From the NCBI RefSeq assembly GCF_017814975.1, contig NZ_JAGIQA010000029.1, positions 43,811 to 107,810 of the forward strand: 64,000 nt of DNA, given 5' to 3'. This stretch comes from Cupriavidus consociatus (lineage in GTDB: Bacteria > Pseudomonadota > Gammaproteobacteria > Burkholderiales > Burkholderiaceae). How positions within the stretch are numbered: position 1 is the stretch's first letter; every line of letters begins with the position of its first letter. The translations under genes were made by a program, and so were the position numbers. Shown here one piece after another: positions 1-10,265 of this stretch. A model generated the notes under the pieces. That model ran no database searches. It saw only the letters and a list, made by a program, of their open reading frames with translations, and had not been told where the DNA came from.

Positions 1-517
1 CGGGCAAACGCAGGTCTGGAACGTGGATGTGGATACGCTGCTCGCGCGCAGCGCCAGCGTGGCGTTGCGGCCGCTGCTGGGCGAGCTGGCCGGCAGCCCC
101 GCGCCCGCCACGCAGGGAGGCGGGCTGGGCCAGCGCCTGCGGACGCTGCCGCTCGACCAGCGGGAAGCGGTGCTGACGCAGCATCTGCAGGCCGAGCTGG
201 CCGCCACGCTGGAGGTCGCGCGCAGCCGGATCGACCCGGACGCGGCACTGATCGCGCTCGGCCTGGATTCGCTGATGGCGGCGGAGTTTCGCAATCGGAT
301 CCGCCGCGAACTGGCGGTGGACATTCCGTTTGGCCGGCTGCTGGAAGGCGCGACGCTGCGCGACGTGGTGAAGACGATCGTGCCCTCACTGGCGACGGAC
401 CAGCCGGCGGCGGCGCCGGCGCCGGCGTCGCCCCCTGCCGCGCGCTCCGACAAGCGGCTCGACGCGGTATCGGCGGAGGCCAGCTTTGGCGCCGAGATGA
501 CATCAGGGGAGTTATGA
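1..517 (+). CDS. Polyketide synthase, C-terminal part (acyl carrier protein end)
   Basis: The reading frame is open from the left edge, so this is the 3' end of a larger gene. About 60 residues that could be the tail of a ketoreductase or other reductive domain come first. A clear acyl carrier domain follows, with the phosphopantetheine site ALGLDSLMAAEF (serine codon at 269-271). A proline/alanine-rich tail of about 45 residues ends the protein, as expected before a docking interface. The stop overlaps the next start (ATGA at 514-517), so it is translationally coupled to the NRPS downstream. The carrier should hand a polyketide to that NRPS, whose N-terminus has a TubC-type docking domain. 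The PKS assignment is firm; domains upstream of the ACP are outside the window. Confidence 0.85.
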   Translation, partial: GQTQVWNVDVDTLLARSASVALRPLLGELAGSPAPATQGGGLGQRLRTLPLDQREAVLTQHLQAELAATLEVARSRIDPDAALIALGLDSLMAAEFRNRIRRELAVDIPFGRLLEGATLRDVVKTIVPSLATDQPAAAPAPASPPAARSDKRLDAVSAEASFGAEMTSGEL

Positions 518-3500
518 GTTCAATCGACTACATCAACCGGCTCGCGGCGCGCGGCATCCAGTTGTGGGCCGAGGACGGAAAGTTGCGATACAAGGCGCCC
601 GCCGAAGCGATGACACCGGAGGTGCTCACGGAACTGAAGGACGGCAAGACGGTGTTGGTGGCGCTGCTCGAACAGTTTGCCGGAACGGCGGGCAGCTATC
701 CGCTGTCCTATTCGCAGAAGTCGCTGTGGTCGCTGCATCAGCTGAACCCGGACAGCACCGCCTACAACGTCACGTATGCGACGCGGTTGGCAGACTCGGT
801 CGACCTGCCGGTGCTGGCGCGTTGTGTGGACTACCTGATTGCGCGCCATCCGATCCTGCGCACGACCTATGGGGTCGTCGACGGCGAGCCGAGGCAGCGC
901 GTGAGCATCGAGGCCAGTGCGCGCCTGGTCGTCGACACGGTGACCGATGCCGACGCGGCCGCAATCGACCGCTGGATTGACGACGTGGCAAATCGCCCAT
1001 TTGACCTCGAACAGTCGCCGATCCGGCTGCGGCTGCTGGTCAATGCGTCGCGTGCGGCAGACTCGGGTGCGCCTGCCTGTGTGCTGCTGCTCAACGTGCA
1101 CCATATCGCCGCGGACTTCTGGTCGCTGGAGATCTTCATTGACGAGCTGCGCCGCCTCTACGAAATGGCGCAGGCAGGCGAGGCGTTGAAGCTGCCGCCG
1201 GTGGTCCTGCAGTACAAAGACTATGTCGAACACGAGGCGTCGCAGTTGCAGGGAGAAGGGGCTGCGGCGCTGGCCGCGTTCTGGGCGAACGAACTGCGTG
1301 ATGGCGCGCCGCTGCTGGACCTGGCCACTGATCGCGTGCGCCCGCCGCTGAAGACCGAGAACGGTCGCGTGCATGCCCTGCCGCTTGGCGAGGTGCTGAC
1401 GGAACAGGTCAGGGCGACTGCCCGAAGCCTGCGCGTGACGCCATACATGCTGCTGTTGTCCGTCTACCAGATGTTCCTGTTCCTGCAGACGGGACAGCGG
1501 CGCGTTCATGTCGGCGCGCCGACGGCCGGCCGAGGGATGCCGGGTAGCGAAAGCGTCATGGGGCACTTCGTTAATACCGTGGTACTGGCCTGCGAGATCG
1601 ACCCGGACGCCTCATTCGCGGAACTCGCAGCCGCGACGCGCGAGCGCATGGCCCGCGTCCTCGACCATCAGGACCAGCCGTTCCCGCTGCTCGTCGAACA
1701 GCTGCGTCCTCCGCGCGATCCCAGCCGGTCACCGCTGTTCCAGGTAATGTACAACTGGAACCAGCAACGCTCGGGGGCCATGGCGAAGGCGGGCGGTGGC
1801 GCGGCCCTGTTCGGCGATCTGCTCAAGGCGTCGAGCACCGGTACGCGCGGCGCTACGCACGACCTAACGCTCAACATACAGGACTACGGCGACGAATACC
1901 GCACCGCGTGGACATTCAACACCGATCTGTTCGACGAAGAGACCATTGGCACCTGGGCGCTGCAGTTCGCGACGCTGGCCGGCCAATGCCTGACCTCGCC
2001 GCAGCGGCCGACGCGCGCATTCTCTCTGGCCGCGGACGCCGACAAGGCGCGCGTCACCGCGCGTCTGGAAGCGGTTGCCCACTTAGGTATAACCGCGTTG
2101 GCAGGCGCAGGGATCGGCGCGGTGGCCGCCAGCGACCCCGCCCGCCTGGCGTGGCAGCTTGACGCGCATGTGGTGACCTATGGTGAATTGGTCGATGCCA
2201 TTGGCGACCTGCATGGCCGTCTGTCCGCACAGGGGGTGCGTGCCGGCATGCGCGTCGGCGTGCAGCTCGCCAGCCTGGGAGAGCGCGCGCTCGCGTTGCT
2301 GGCACTGCTGCGGCTGGGCGCATCGGGGGTCTCATGCGGCGATGACGAGGTGCCGCAAGCGGAGGACCGGGGGGCGTTCGCGTGCTTCGTGGAGGGCGGT
2401 AGCGTAGCGGGGGCCGGATGGGCCCCGGAGGCGATCCGGATTACGGCGTCGCACGATGACGCCCGCGCGGCCATCGGAAGCGACACCGGTGACGACGCGC
2501 GACGAATCGGCGGCTTCATTACGACTATTGGCGCGGAGATGAACGTTAGCGCGGACACCCGTGCGGTGCTGCTAGCAGGGACCGAAGACCGCCTGGCTAT
2601 GGCGATCCTGATCGCTGTGGCGGGAGCCGGTGGAGCGGTGCGAGTGCCTGGAGACACCTGCATCGCGGAGCTGGCCGGTGACGCGCGCGCCGAGGCGGGG
2701 CGGACGGTCGGCGCGCACGTCGCGGCGTTCGGCGCGACGGCGATGGCGCTACCGGCCTTGCTCGTGCCGTTGCTGCCGGATGCGGATGGCGCGCCGCTGC
2801 GCTGCCTGCTGGCTTATGGCGATCACCCGTATACGATTGCGGCCCTACGCGCGCGTCAATCTGACGTCCCGAGCGCCTCGGTCGCGCTGCGCTTCGTCCC
2901 CTCGGCAAGCCTGAACGGCTGGCAGCCGCCGGCCGTGTTTGAGCCCGAGGGGAGGGGACAAGCATGGCGCTTGAGGGAATCCGATGACGACGGGGCCGTG
3001 CCCGCGGTTCTGGGGCCCAATGGCGCGCTGGCGGCGCGGCGGCAGCGTGGCAAACTGCATTGGCTAATGCCCCAATGCGAGGCTGCCGGCAGGCCGGCGG
3101 ATTGGCACGAGGACCTCGCTTCGTGGCGCAGCAAGATCCGCGCGGTGGCGACGCCAATCACGCTCACGCGGTGCATGGACGCGCTGGTATGCCGCGATCC
3201 GTCGCTGCGTGTCGCCGAGCATGGGGCGGTGCCGGTCGAGCTCGGCGTGGTCGAGCAGTGCGTGGCGAGGGTGCCGGGCGTACGCGAGGTCGCCTGCCAT
3301 GTGCAGGAAATCGAAGGGCGCCTCGGGCACGTCGCCTACATCGCGACCGATCCGGCGTGGGAGGACGCCGTCGGGGACGGGGTGCAGGACGCGTTGCGGC
3401 GCCTACTGCCCGATATCATGCACCCCGATCATGTCGTGCGCGTGCCACGATTGCCACTGGACGAGCGTGGCGCCCTCAAAACGTCGTGCCTGCCGGTGCC

Positions 3501-5256
3501 GGCTGGCGTGGAGACGCAGGCGCGCGCGGCGCGCGACGCGGTCGAGCGCACGCTCGCCGAAATCTGGTGCGATGTGCTGTCGCTGCCCTCGGTCAATATC
3601 GATGACGATTTCTTCGAACTCGGCGGCGACTCCATTCTCGCGGCCGTGATCGTGTCGAAGGCGTCTCTGCAGGGTATCTACCTGAAGCCGAAGGATGTCT
3701 TCGAGTGCGGCACGATCGCCCGGCTCGCCAGGGCAGCCAGTGCGACACCGTTGGTCGCTGCGGAGCAGGGGCCGATCGATGGCGACGCGGTGCTGGGGCC
3801 GGCATCCGCCTGGTTCTTCCACCACATTGATGTCGACCGCTCGCACTTCAATCAGGCACTGCTGCTGTCGATGCGCGAGCGACCCGACGAGACGGCTATG
3901 CGCGAGGCGCTGCGGCGTGTCGCGCGGCAGCACGACGTGCTGCGTTCGCGCTTCATCCGCGGCGACGACGGCTGGCGCCAGGTCTTCGATGGGCGTGACG
4001 ACGAAGTCGCGTCTAGCGCATGGTCCGTGGTGTCCTGTGTCGGCCCCGACGGCCGCCTCTGCGACGACACCCGCGATAACGCGATTCACGCGTCGCAGAC
4101 GAGCCTCGATATCGAGCAGGGCACGCTGTGGCGGGTGGTCTGGCTCGCTGGTCCGACGCTCGCCGAAAGCCGGCTGCTGATCGTGGTGCACCATCTGCTG
4201 ATCGATGGCATCTCGTGGAGCCCGCTGCTGCAGGACATCAGCGATGGCTATCAGGGGGCGCGGGCCGGTAAGGAGCTGGCACCATTGCTGAAGACGACTT
4301 CCGTGAAGGCGTGGGTCGGGCAATGGCAGCACGCCCTGGGCAGCGCCGAGCTCGATGCGGACCGCGAATACTGGAACGGCTTCGCCGGGCGCCTGTACGA
4401 GGCGATGCACGGCGACCGCGCCGGTGCGGTGGCGCTGATGCGCCATGGCGACCCGGTATCGAAGTTGCGGGTTTGCAACCAGGCTTCGGGCATCTTCTCC
4501 ATTGCGCTCGACGAGGTGACCACCGAGGCATTCCGCACGACGGCCCATCAGGCATACGGAACGGACGCCGACGACATGCTGCTCGCCGCGCTGCATGCCG
4601 CGTTTCACGCCTGGAGCGGCAGCTCGGCGATGCTCGTCGACCTGGAGGGACACGGGCGTGCCGCACTGGGCGAAGCGGTGGACCTGAGCCGCACGATGGG
4701 CTGGTTCACGTCCATCCATCCGGTGTTCCTGGAAGCGGGGACGATCACGGATCCGGGTCGATTGATTCGGTACGTGAAGGAGCGCTTGCGCGAGACTCCG
4801 CGCAAGGGTGCGAGTTTCGGTCCGCTGAGATACCTTACCGATCCCGCTGCGGATGCGACGGCACAGGCGCTCGCCGCGTTGCCGCCCTCGCCGGTGTTGC
4901 TCACATACCTTGGCCAGCTCGATCAGATGACCGCCACGGCGTCGCTGTTCGGCCCTGGCCTCGAGCCCGCACCGGGTATCCGAAGTTCGCGACAGCCACG
5001 CACGCACTTGCTGGATTTATGCGCGTTCATCGCGCGTGGCCGACTCACTATCGAGTGCACGTTCCACAATGCGCCGGGCGTCGAAGAGGGCATGACCGCA
5101 TTGATGGCGCACTTCAAGGCGAACCTCGTGGCCATGGTCGAGCATTGTTGCGGCGACGATGCGGGGGGGCTAACGCCTTCCGACGTGCCGGGACTAGATC
5201 TCGGCCAAGACGAGCTGGACGCACTGCTAGAGGAGGTCGCGGCGCTCGAGCGCTGA
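514..5256 (+). CDS. NRPS module: docking - C - degenerate A - T - E
   Basis: A 1580-residue non-ribosomal peptide synthetase. Residues 1-55 resemble a TubC N-terminal docking domain, which accepts an upstream PKS. A condensation domain (about 60-500) has its active site HHIAADFW at 196-203. Residues 530-1000 align to an adenylation domain only at the ends: VTYGEL (A1-like, near 554), VPVELGVVE (A8-like, near 906) and LPLDERGALK (A10-like, near 980, with the lysine position shifted). The A3 P-loop, A4/A5 and the A7 TGD motif are absent. A carrier domain follows (LGGDSI, Ser1040), then an epimerisation domain with HHLLIDGISW at 1226-1235 and TYLGQLDQ near 1465. Intact C, T and E around a ruined A domain suggest loading in trans or a non-elongating module. 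The frame is intact over 4.7 kb. Confidence 0.9.
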   Translation: MSSIDYINRLAARGIQLWAEDGKLRYKAPAEAMTPEVLTELKDGKTVLVALLEQFAGTAGSYPLSYSQKSLWSLHQLNPDSTAYNVTYATRLADSVDLPVLARCVDYLIARHPILRTTYGVVDGEPRQRVSIEASARLVVDTVTDADAAAIDRWIDDVANRPFDLEQSPIRLRLLVNASRAADSGAPACVLLLNVHHIAADFWSLEIFIDELRRLYEMAQAGEALKLPPVVLQYKDYVEHEASQLQGEGAAALAAFWANELRDGAPLLDLATDRVRPPLKTENGRVHALPLGEVLTEQVRATARSLRVTPYMLLLSVYQMFLFLQTGQRRVHVGAPTAGRGMPGSESVMGHFVNTVVLACEIDPDASFAELAAATRERMARVLDHQDQPFPLLVEQLRPPRDPSRSPLFQVMYNWNQQRSGAMAKAGGGAALFGDLLKASSTGTRGATHDLTLNIQDYGDEYRTAWTFNTDLFDEETIGTWALQFATLAGQCLTSPQRPTRAFSLAADADKARVTARLEAVAHLGITALAGAGIGAVAASDPARLAWQLDAHVVTYGELVDAIGDLHGRLSAQGVRAGMRVGVQLASLGERALALLALLRLGASGVSCGDDEVPQAEDRGAFACFVEGGSVAGAGWAPEAIRITASHDDARAAIGSDTGDDARRIGGFITTIGAEMNVSADTRAVLLAGTEDRLAMAILIAVAGAGGAVRVPGDTCIAELAGDARAEAGRTVGAHVAAFGATAMALPALLVPLLPDADGAPLRCLLAYGDHPYTIAALRARQSDVPSASVALRFVPSASLNGWQPPAVFEPEGRGQAWRLRESDDDGAVPAVLGPNGALAARRQRGKLHWLMPQCEAAGRPADWHEDLASWRSKIRAVATPITLTRCMDALVCRDPSLRVAEHGAVPVELGVVEQCVARVPGVREVACHVQEIEGRLGHVAYIATDPAWEDAVGDGVQDALRRLLPDIMHPDHVVRVPRLPLDERGALKTSCLPVPAGVETQARAARDAVERTLAEIWCDVLSLPSVNIDDDFFELGGDSILAAVIVSKASLQGIYLKPKDVFECGTIARLARAASATPLVAAEQGPIDGDAVLGPASAWFFHHIDVDRSHFNQALLLSMRERPDETAMREALRRVARQHDVLRSRFIRGDDGWRQVFDGRDDEVASSAWSVVSCVGPDGRLCDDTRDNAIHASQTSLDIEQGTLWRVVWLAGPTLAESRLLIVVHHLLIDGISWSPLLQDISDGYQGARAGKELAPLLKTTSVKAWVGQWQHALGSAELDADREYWNGFAGRLYEAMHGDRAGAVALMRHGDPVSKLRVCNQASGIFSIALDEVTTEAFRTTAHQAYGTDADDMLLAALHAAFHAWSGSSAMLVDLEGHGRAALGEAVDLSRTMGWFTSIHPVFLEAGTITDPGRLIRYVKERLRETPRKGASFGPLRYLTDPAADATAQALAALPPSPVLLTYLGQLDQMTATASLFGPGLEPAPGIRSSRQPRTHLLDLCAFIARGRLTIECTFHNAPGVEEGMTALMAHFKANLVAMVEHCCGDDAGGLTPSDVPGLDLGQDELDALLEEVAALER

Positions 5257-5305
5257 GCGGGCCCCCGCCGGGACAGAAGGAACGTGTCTGCAAAAAAAAA
5301 GACAA

Positions 5306-8300
5306 ATGAAAAAGAACGTCGATACCATCTATTACCTCACCCCGATGCAACGGGGCATGCTCCATCATTCGCGGCTCGATCCGGCATCGGGCGTATACGT
5401 TGAGCAATTCTCGTGTGTGCTGACGGGTGTACTCGATGTCGGGAGATTCCGTCACGCGTGGGAGACGGTTGCCAATCGTCACGACGTGCTGCGGACGCTG
5501 TTCATCCGCCTGCAAGCGGAGTCGCCGATGCAGGTTGTCTGTAAGCAGGTGGAGGTGCCCTTCGCACTGGAAGACTGGCGCGCGCTCGCCACCGCGGAGC
5601 AGGATGCGCGCTTCGACGCGATGCTGGCTGACGATCGCGTGCAGGGATTCGACTGGAGTATGGCGCCGCTGATGCGCCTGTGGCTCGCCGAGCTCGGGCC
5701 GCAGCGCTATCGCTTCCTTTGGACCTATCACCACGCTATCCTAGATGGCTGGTCGATGCCCGTCCTGCTAGAGGAAGTGTTTCGGATCTACGGCGGCGAA
5801 ACCGCGGCGGCCTTACCCCCGAAGCGGACCGATTTCCGTGACTATGTAGCCTGGCTGCGGAAGCAGGATCCCGCCTCGGGCGTGGATTTCTGGTCATCAC
5901 TGCTGGCCGGTTACAGGCGGCCGCTCGAGTTCGCACCATCAATGCGCCCAGATGCGCGGGCCGCTGCGGCGTACGGCGGCGAGCGCACCGCCACGGTGTT
6001 CGTCAGGATGCCGGTCACATGGGCCACACAAGCCGCGCAAGCCTGCCGCACCCATAAGTTGACACTCAACGCGCTGTGCCAGGGGGCTTGGTCTGCGGTG
6101 CTTGCACGCTACGCAGGCCGTGAGGACATCGTCTATGGCATGGTGCTGTCAGGCCGGCCCCAGATGTTGGCGGGTGCTGAGACAATGGCAGGGCTGTTCA
6201 TCAACACGCTGCCCATACGCGTCCGGCTCGAGCCTGACCAACCAGTGGCCGATTGGCTGCGAGCGCTGCAAACGCAGACGATGCGGGTGGACCAGTATGT
6301 GCACAGCGCGCTGACCGACGTACTGCAACGCGCCGAGACGCCACGCCAGACGGCGCTGTTCGACACGATCTACGTTTTCGAGAACTATCCGGGGCAGGGG
6401 GTCTTGCGGGAGGTCGTGGGCCGGTGCGGACTCTCGGTGGACGACCTGCGTGCCGTCGAGCGAACAAACTACGCGCTGGCGTTGATCGCGGTGCCAGAAG
6501 ACGGTCTCGCATTCCAGTTGACGTATGACCGGTCGCGGCTCTCGCATGCGGCTGTTACGCGCTTGGCGGATCAGTATCGCGCGATGCTGGAGCGTATCGT
6601 GCATGTCGGCGGCGAGACCGTAGCAGCGCTGTCGCTTGCCGCCCCCGGGCAGGCGAGCATCCCGGCATCGGCGCCAGCAGCGCAGTCTCCGGCCGCGACG
6701 TCCTTTCTGGCATTACTGGACCGGTACGTCGACGAAGCGCCGAGCCGTTGCGCCTATGTGGGCCCCAGTCAACAACTTGACTTTACGGCGCTGCGTCAGC
6801 GCGTGCACCATGCCATCGGGCACTGGGCTGCGCTCGGCTATCGTCCCGGCGATCGCGCGGTGCTGCTTGGTGATGATGAGGCGTCATTGCTTGTGATGCT
6901 GCTCTCCGGCATGGCCGCCGGCGTGGACTGCCTGCTGCCGGATGCAGACGTGCCGCGCGATGCGCTGCTGGCTGACGTTGCAGGTTGGGCCGGGCCGAGG
7001 GCGGTGCACGGTATCGTCTCAAGTTGCGACGGGTTGGCGCCCTCGAGCCATCTGCAGTATGCCATCTTCGATGTCGACGCCACGCATGCCTTGCCGGTCA
7101 ATGTGTCCGCCGTGGGCGGAGCCTGCTCACTGGTGACTCGGGATGAGGCCGGCGACTGGATGCTCGTGCGGTACCGTGAAGCACAGATTGTAGCGGCAGC
7201 GGAGCGGTTTGCCGCCACGTATCCTGTGCGCGACGCGCGCGCGGTGGCCGTCGCTGGCGGTTGCCTGACGCATGCACCACAAATTTGGACCACTCTCGCA
7301 GCGATCGGCGCTGGGGGGGCGCTGCACAGCTTCCCCGTGACGACAACCGAGTCCTTGCTGCAGCACGCCGCTACCGGAGCATGGCACTGCGTCTGCCTCG
7401 ACGGTCCGCAGACACGGCAGCTCGGCCGTTTGGCTGGATCACTGGCGGACGTATTGGTGGAAACGGACTACTGGCTGGCCGACGCTGGCGCCCTGACATG
7501 GGCCGGTGCGCGTTCCTTGTCGCGGCTGGCTCCCCAGGCACGGCGCATTCGTGAAACGCGCTGGCCGCCGGCCGCGATGGCACACGTCAGCTTCGAGGTC
7601 AATGGCGATCCGGCAGGGAGCGAGGCGTGGCCCTCCAATCTTGGACAAGGTGGCGCGGGTTTTGGCGTGCGCGTACTGGACGTACACGGCAACTTGACCG
7701 GCCTGGACGCCTTCGGTCAGATGGTGGTAACAGGGCCCACGGTACCGGATGCCCTGTTGCACAACGGCATGGACTACCGTCGTGGGCTGTCGGCGACGGC
7801 GGACAGTGAGATGCTGCACACCGGGATGACGGCCTGGTTATCGGCGATCGGCATCAGCGTGGTGCTTCCCGACACGCGTTCGGCACTGTCCGCGCCGATG
7901 GCGGAACAAACGGCCATCGAAGCGGCGATCGCGCGCGAAATTGGCGTAAGCCGTGTCGCGCTTGTCGAGCGGTTGTCGGCCGACGGGGACTGGGAGCTAG
8001 CGCTGTTCCACGCTGCGCGAGAGCCGCTCGCCCGCGACGGCTTCGAGGTACGGCTCAAGTTCGCCTGCGAGCGAACGGGCATCGAACCGGGTAACGTGAC
8101 AGAACTCGACGAGTTCCCGTTGCGGGGCGCGGCCATCGATCGAGAAGCATTGCTGCGTGGCGATTTGAAAGCAATACGGGATGACGCGAATTCGTCGCCC
8201 GTCGATGCGATCGAGACGGCCCTGCATGCGATATGGTGCGCGCTGCTCAAGCGCGATCGCATCGGCACGGAGGAGAACTACTTCGAGCTCGGCGGCGACT

Positions 8301-9628
8301 CGTTGCAGGCGACTGTCATGCTTTACCAGGTGGAGGAGCGCCTGTCGGTGTCAGTTCCGATCGAGGCCTTCATCGAGCGGCCGACCATTGCTGCACTGAG
8401 CGCCCGGATCCGGGATGGTGGAACTGCCAACGACCGGCTGCCGCCGGACCTGGCCGCGGACGCGGTCCTTGCAGCCGACATCGTTCCCGCGCAATGCTAC
8501 GAGCCGGCTGCGCCTACGCATGTGCTGCTGACGGGAGCGACCGGCTTCCTCGGAGTCCACCTGCTGGCGGAGCTGCTGAATCGGACCGAAGCCATCGTTT
8601 ACTGCCTGGTGCGCGCGGCCGATACAGAATCCGGCACGGCGCGCCTTCAGGCAGCGATGCGATCGCACGGTCTGTGGGACGCGAGTCAAGCCTGGCGTGT
8701 TGTTGCCGTGCCCGGCGAGTTGGGCAAGCCCTCGTTCGGCTGGACGCCGCAGCTGTTCGCTGACATGGCGCAGCGGATCGACACGATTTACCACAACGGC
8801 GCAACGGTTAATTTTATTTATCCCTACATTTCGTTGAAGGCGGTCAACGTGACGGCGACCGAGGATGTGTTGCGCTTCGCGTGCACGTCCCGTATCAAGC
8901 CCGTGCACTATATCTCCACGGTCGGCGTCCTGGACCGAATGGCGGATGACATCCCCGATACCCTAAACGTGACCCTGCACGAGCGGCTGACTGGCGGCTA
9001 TGAACAAAGCAAATGGGTGGCCGAGCAGCTCGTGGCCGCTGCTACCACCCGTGGCCTGCCGGCGACCATCTATCGGCCATCGCGTATTGTCGGCCATTCG
9101 GTCACGGGCAACATGAACACCGACGACCTGTTCTGCCGGCTGATCAAGGGCATCGTGTTGTTTGGTAAGGCGCCGGTTCGGACCGGCTACGACAACATTC
9201 TGCCCGTCGACTTGGTCAGTCGCATTGTGGTCCAAGCGTCGCTTCATCCAGAGGCGCATGGGAAAGCCGTGCACGTCGTGAATCCGAACTGGAACGACAT
9301 GGACGCTCTGTTGGATCTAATCGAGGCACTGGGCTATTCGCTCGAGCGGCTCGACTATGAGACATGGCTTGCGCAGCTCGCTACCTTCGTCAGGAACGAC
9401 ACGGAGCATCCGCTTGCCATGCTCATTCCGGTCCTGAAGAAGCTCAACCCCGTCGTTGATCCATCCGTAGGCAGACGCTTGCCGATCTCGACCGCTAACC
9501 TCATAACCTTGGCCGGGAGCGTGCTGGAAGAGGCTATGCAGCCCGTGGACGAGTGGTTGCGGACCTGCTTTCAGTATTTCCGTACGAGCGGATACCTGCC
9601 GGCACCCGGCGCCACGGTCAATCCGTAA
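5306..9628 (+). CDS. Terminal NRPS module: C - degenerate A - T - thioester reductase
   Basis: A 1440-residue terminal module. Its condensation domain (active site HHAILDGWS, HH at 142-143) should be of the type that accepts a D-residue from the upstream E domain. Residues about 450-955 are again only adenylation-like. A scar of A7 reads LHTGMTAWL in place of TGD, the A10 region reads PLRGAAIDREAL without the catalytic lysine, and no P-loop or YGPTE motif is visible. A carrier domain (LGGDSL, Ser999) and an NAD(P)-dependent reductase follow, with GATGFLG at 1077-1083 and the YEQSK catalytic pair at 1232-1236. Such R domains release the chain as an aldehyde or alcohol. The start lies 49 bp after the previous stop, behind a run of A rather than a strong ribosome site. 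Confidence 0.9.
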   Translation: MKKNVDTIYYLTPMQRGMLHHSRLDPASGVYVEQFSCVLTGVLDVGRFRHAWETVANRHDVLRTLFIRLQAESPMQVVCKQVEVPFALEDWRALATAEQDARFDAMLADDRVQGFDWSMAPLMRLWLAELGPQRYRFLWTYHHAILDGWSMPVLLEEVFRIYGGETAAALPPKRTDFRDYVAWLRKQDPASGVDFWSSLLAGYRRPLEFAPSMRPDARAAAAYGGERTATVFVRMPVTWATQAAQACRTHKLTLNALCQGAWSAVLARYAGREDIVYGMVLSGRPQMLAGAETMAGLFINTLPIRVRLEPDQPVADWLRALQTQTMRVDQYVHSALTDVLQRAETPRQTALFDTIYVFENYPGQGVLREVVGRCGLSVDDLRAVERTNYALALIAVPEDGLAFQLTYDRSRLSHAAVTRLADQYRAMLERIVHVGGETVAALSLAAPGQASIPASAPAAQSPAATSFLALLDRYVDEAPSRCAYVGPSQQLDFTALRQRVHHAIGHWAALGYRPGDRAVLLGDDEASLLVMLLSGMAAGVDCLLPDADVPRDALLADVAGWAGPRAVHGIVSSCDGLAPSSHLQYAIFDVDATHALPVNVSAVGGACSLVTRDEAGDWMLVRYREAQIVAAAERFAATYPVRDARAVAVAGGCLTHAPQIWTTLAAIGAGGALHSFPVTTTESLLQHAATGAWHCVCLDGPQTRQLGRLAGSLADVLVETDYWLADAGALTWAGARSLSRLAPQARRIRETRWPPAAMAHVSFEVNGDPAGSEAWPSNLGQGGAGFGVRVLDVHGNLTGLDAFGQMVVTGPTVPDALLHNGMDYRRGLSATADSEMLHTGMTAWLSAIGISVVLPDTRSALSAPMAEQTAIEAAIAREIGVSRVALVERLSADGDWELALFHAAREPLARDGFEVRLKFACERTGIEPGNVTELDEFPLRGAAIDREALLRGDLKAIRDDANSSPVDAIETALHAIWCALLKRDRIGTEENYFELGGDSLQATVMLYQVEERLSVSVPIEAFIERPTIAALSARIRDGGTANDRLPPDLAADAVLAADIVPAQCYEPAAPTHVLLTGATGFLGVHLLAELLNRTEAIVYCLVRAADTESGTARLQAAMRSHGLWDASQAWRVVAVPGELGKPSFGWTPQLFADMAQRIDTIYHNGATVNFIYPYISLKAVNVTATEDVLRFACTSRIKPVHYISTVGVLDRMADDIPDTLNVTLHERLTGGYEQSKWVAEQLVAAATTRGLPATIYRPSRIVGHSVTGNMNTDDLFCRLIKGIVLFGKAPVRTGYDNILPVDLVSRIVVQASLHPEAHGKAVHVVNPNWNDMDALLDLIEALGYSLERLDYETWLAQLATFVRNDTEHPLAMLIPVLKKLNPVVDPSVGRRLPISTANLITLAGSVLEEAMQPVDEWLRTCFQYFRTSGYLPAPGATVNP

Positions 9629-9705
9629 GGAAATCCGCATTGCACTGAACACCAACGCCAAGCGTGCGCTATCGACCATCGCTCAGGCTTTGCAGGGAGA
9701 GCATC

Positions 9706-9954
9706 ATGATTTCCGCCTTTAAACAGAAGGTCTATGCCTTTGTCGCAAAGCACGGCTACTCGTACCGTAGCTATGTGCTTTCCATTCTGTTCCTGCCGCC
9801 GGCTGCAATCTATATCGCGTGCAAGAAGCCTGGTCTGCCAGTGAGCGGACGTGTTGCGCTTGGCATCACGGGCGTAGTCGCACCGCCTATAGTCGGCGCG
9901 GCCACGCTAATGTTGATCAAGACGGCGGTGGAGACCGTCCGTCAAGCCCTTTGA
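9706..9954 (+). CDS. Small membrane protein, 82 aa, unknown
   Basis: Begins MISAFKQKVYAF, with two hydrophobic stretches (about residues 24-36 and 47-70) and a basic N-terminus, so it is probably an inner-membrane protein with two helices. An AGGGAGAG ribosome-binding site lies just before the ATG at 9706; the longer frame from 9664 lacks one. It follows the NRPS reductase module by 77 bp on the same strand and may be the last gene of the biosynthetic operon. I do not recognise a family; a role in export or immunity would be guesswork. Confidence 0.6.
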   Translation: MISAFKQKVYAFVAKHGYSYRSYVLSILFLPPAAIYIACKKPGLPVSGRVALGITGVVAPPIVGAATLMLIKTAVETVRQAL

Positions 9955-9959
9955 CCCGG

Positions 9960-10265
9960 CGCGCGGCAAGCCTCGGCCTTCAGGCCAGGTAAGGATAGCG
10001 CGGACGCCATAGGCGTCCTTTGGGCGGTCAGTGCGGCGTCTGCTGCTGTTCGCGATGTACTGGCGGATGATTTCGATGCGAGCGCCTCCGCAGCTGCCGG
10101 CAAAGTACGACGGCGACCACAGCGTACCGCCCCACAGCTACTTGCGAATGCTTGGGCAGCGCTTCTTGCAGATCATGCGGCTGGACACCGCCCTTTAGGC
10201 TGTTCACCAGCGCCGAGACGGCGACCTTGGGTGGGTTGATGCACGACCCGCCGAGGTCCAGAAAA
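9960..10265 (-). pseudogene. IS200/IS605 TnpA remnant
   Basis: Read on the minus strand, the sequence gives two pieces of a Y1 transposase in different frames: NPPKVAVSALVNSLKG (about 10240-10190), then LWSPSYFAGSCGGA followed by RQYIA (about 10125-10040). These are the hallmark segments of IS200-type TnpA. A frameshift and an in-frame TAG separate them, and the HUH catalytic region is not intact. A short GGCCTTCAGGCC hairpin near 9977-9988 could be part of the element's end. The element is dead. Confidence 0.75.

Noticed and set aside
520..1566. Long minus-strand open frame opposite the NRPS
   Set aside because: High-GC shadow frame of the NRPS; no start signal, and arginine/glutamine-rich nonsense composition.
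3403..5007. 534-codon minus-strand open frame
   Set aside because: Antisense shadow of the epimerisation region; no family signature.
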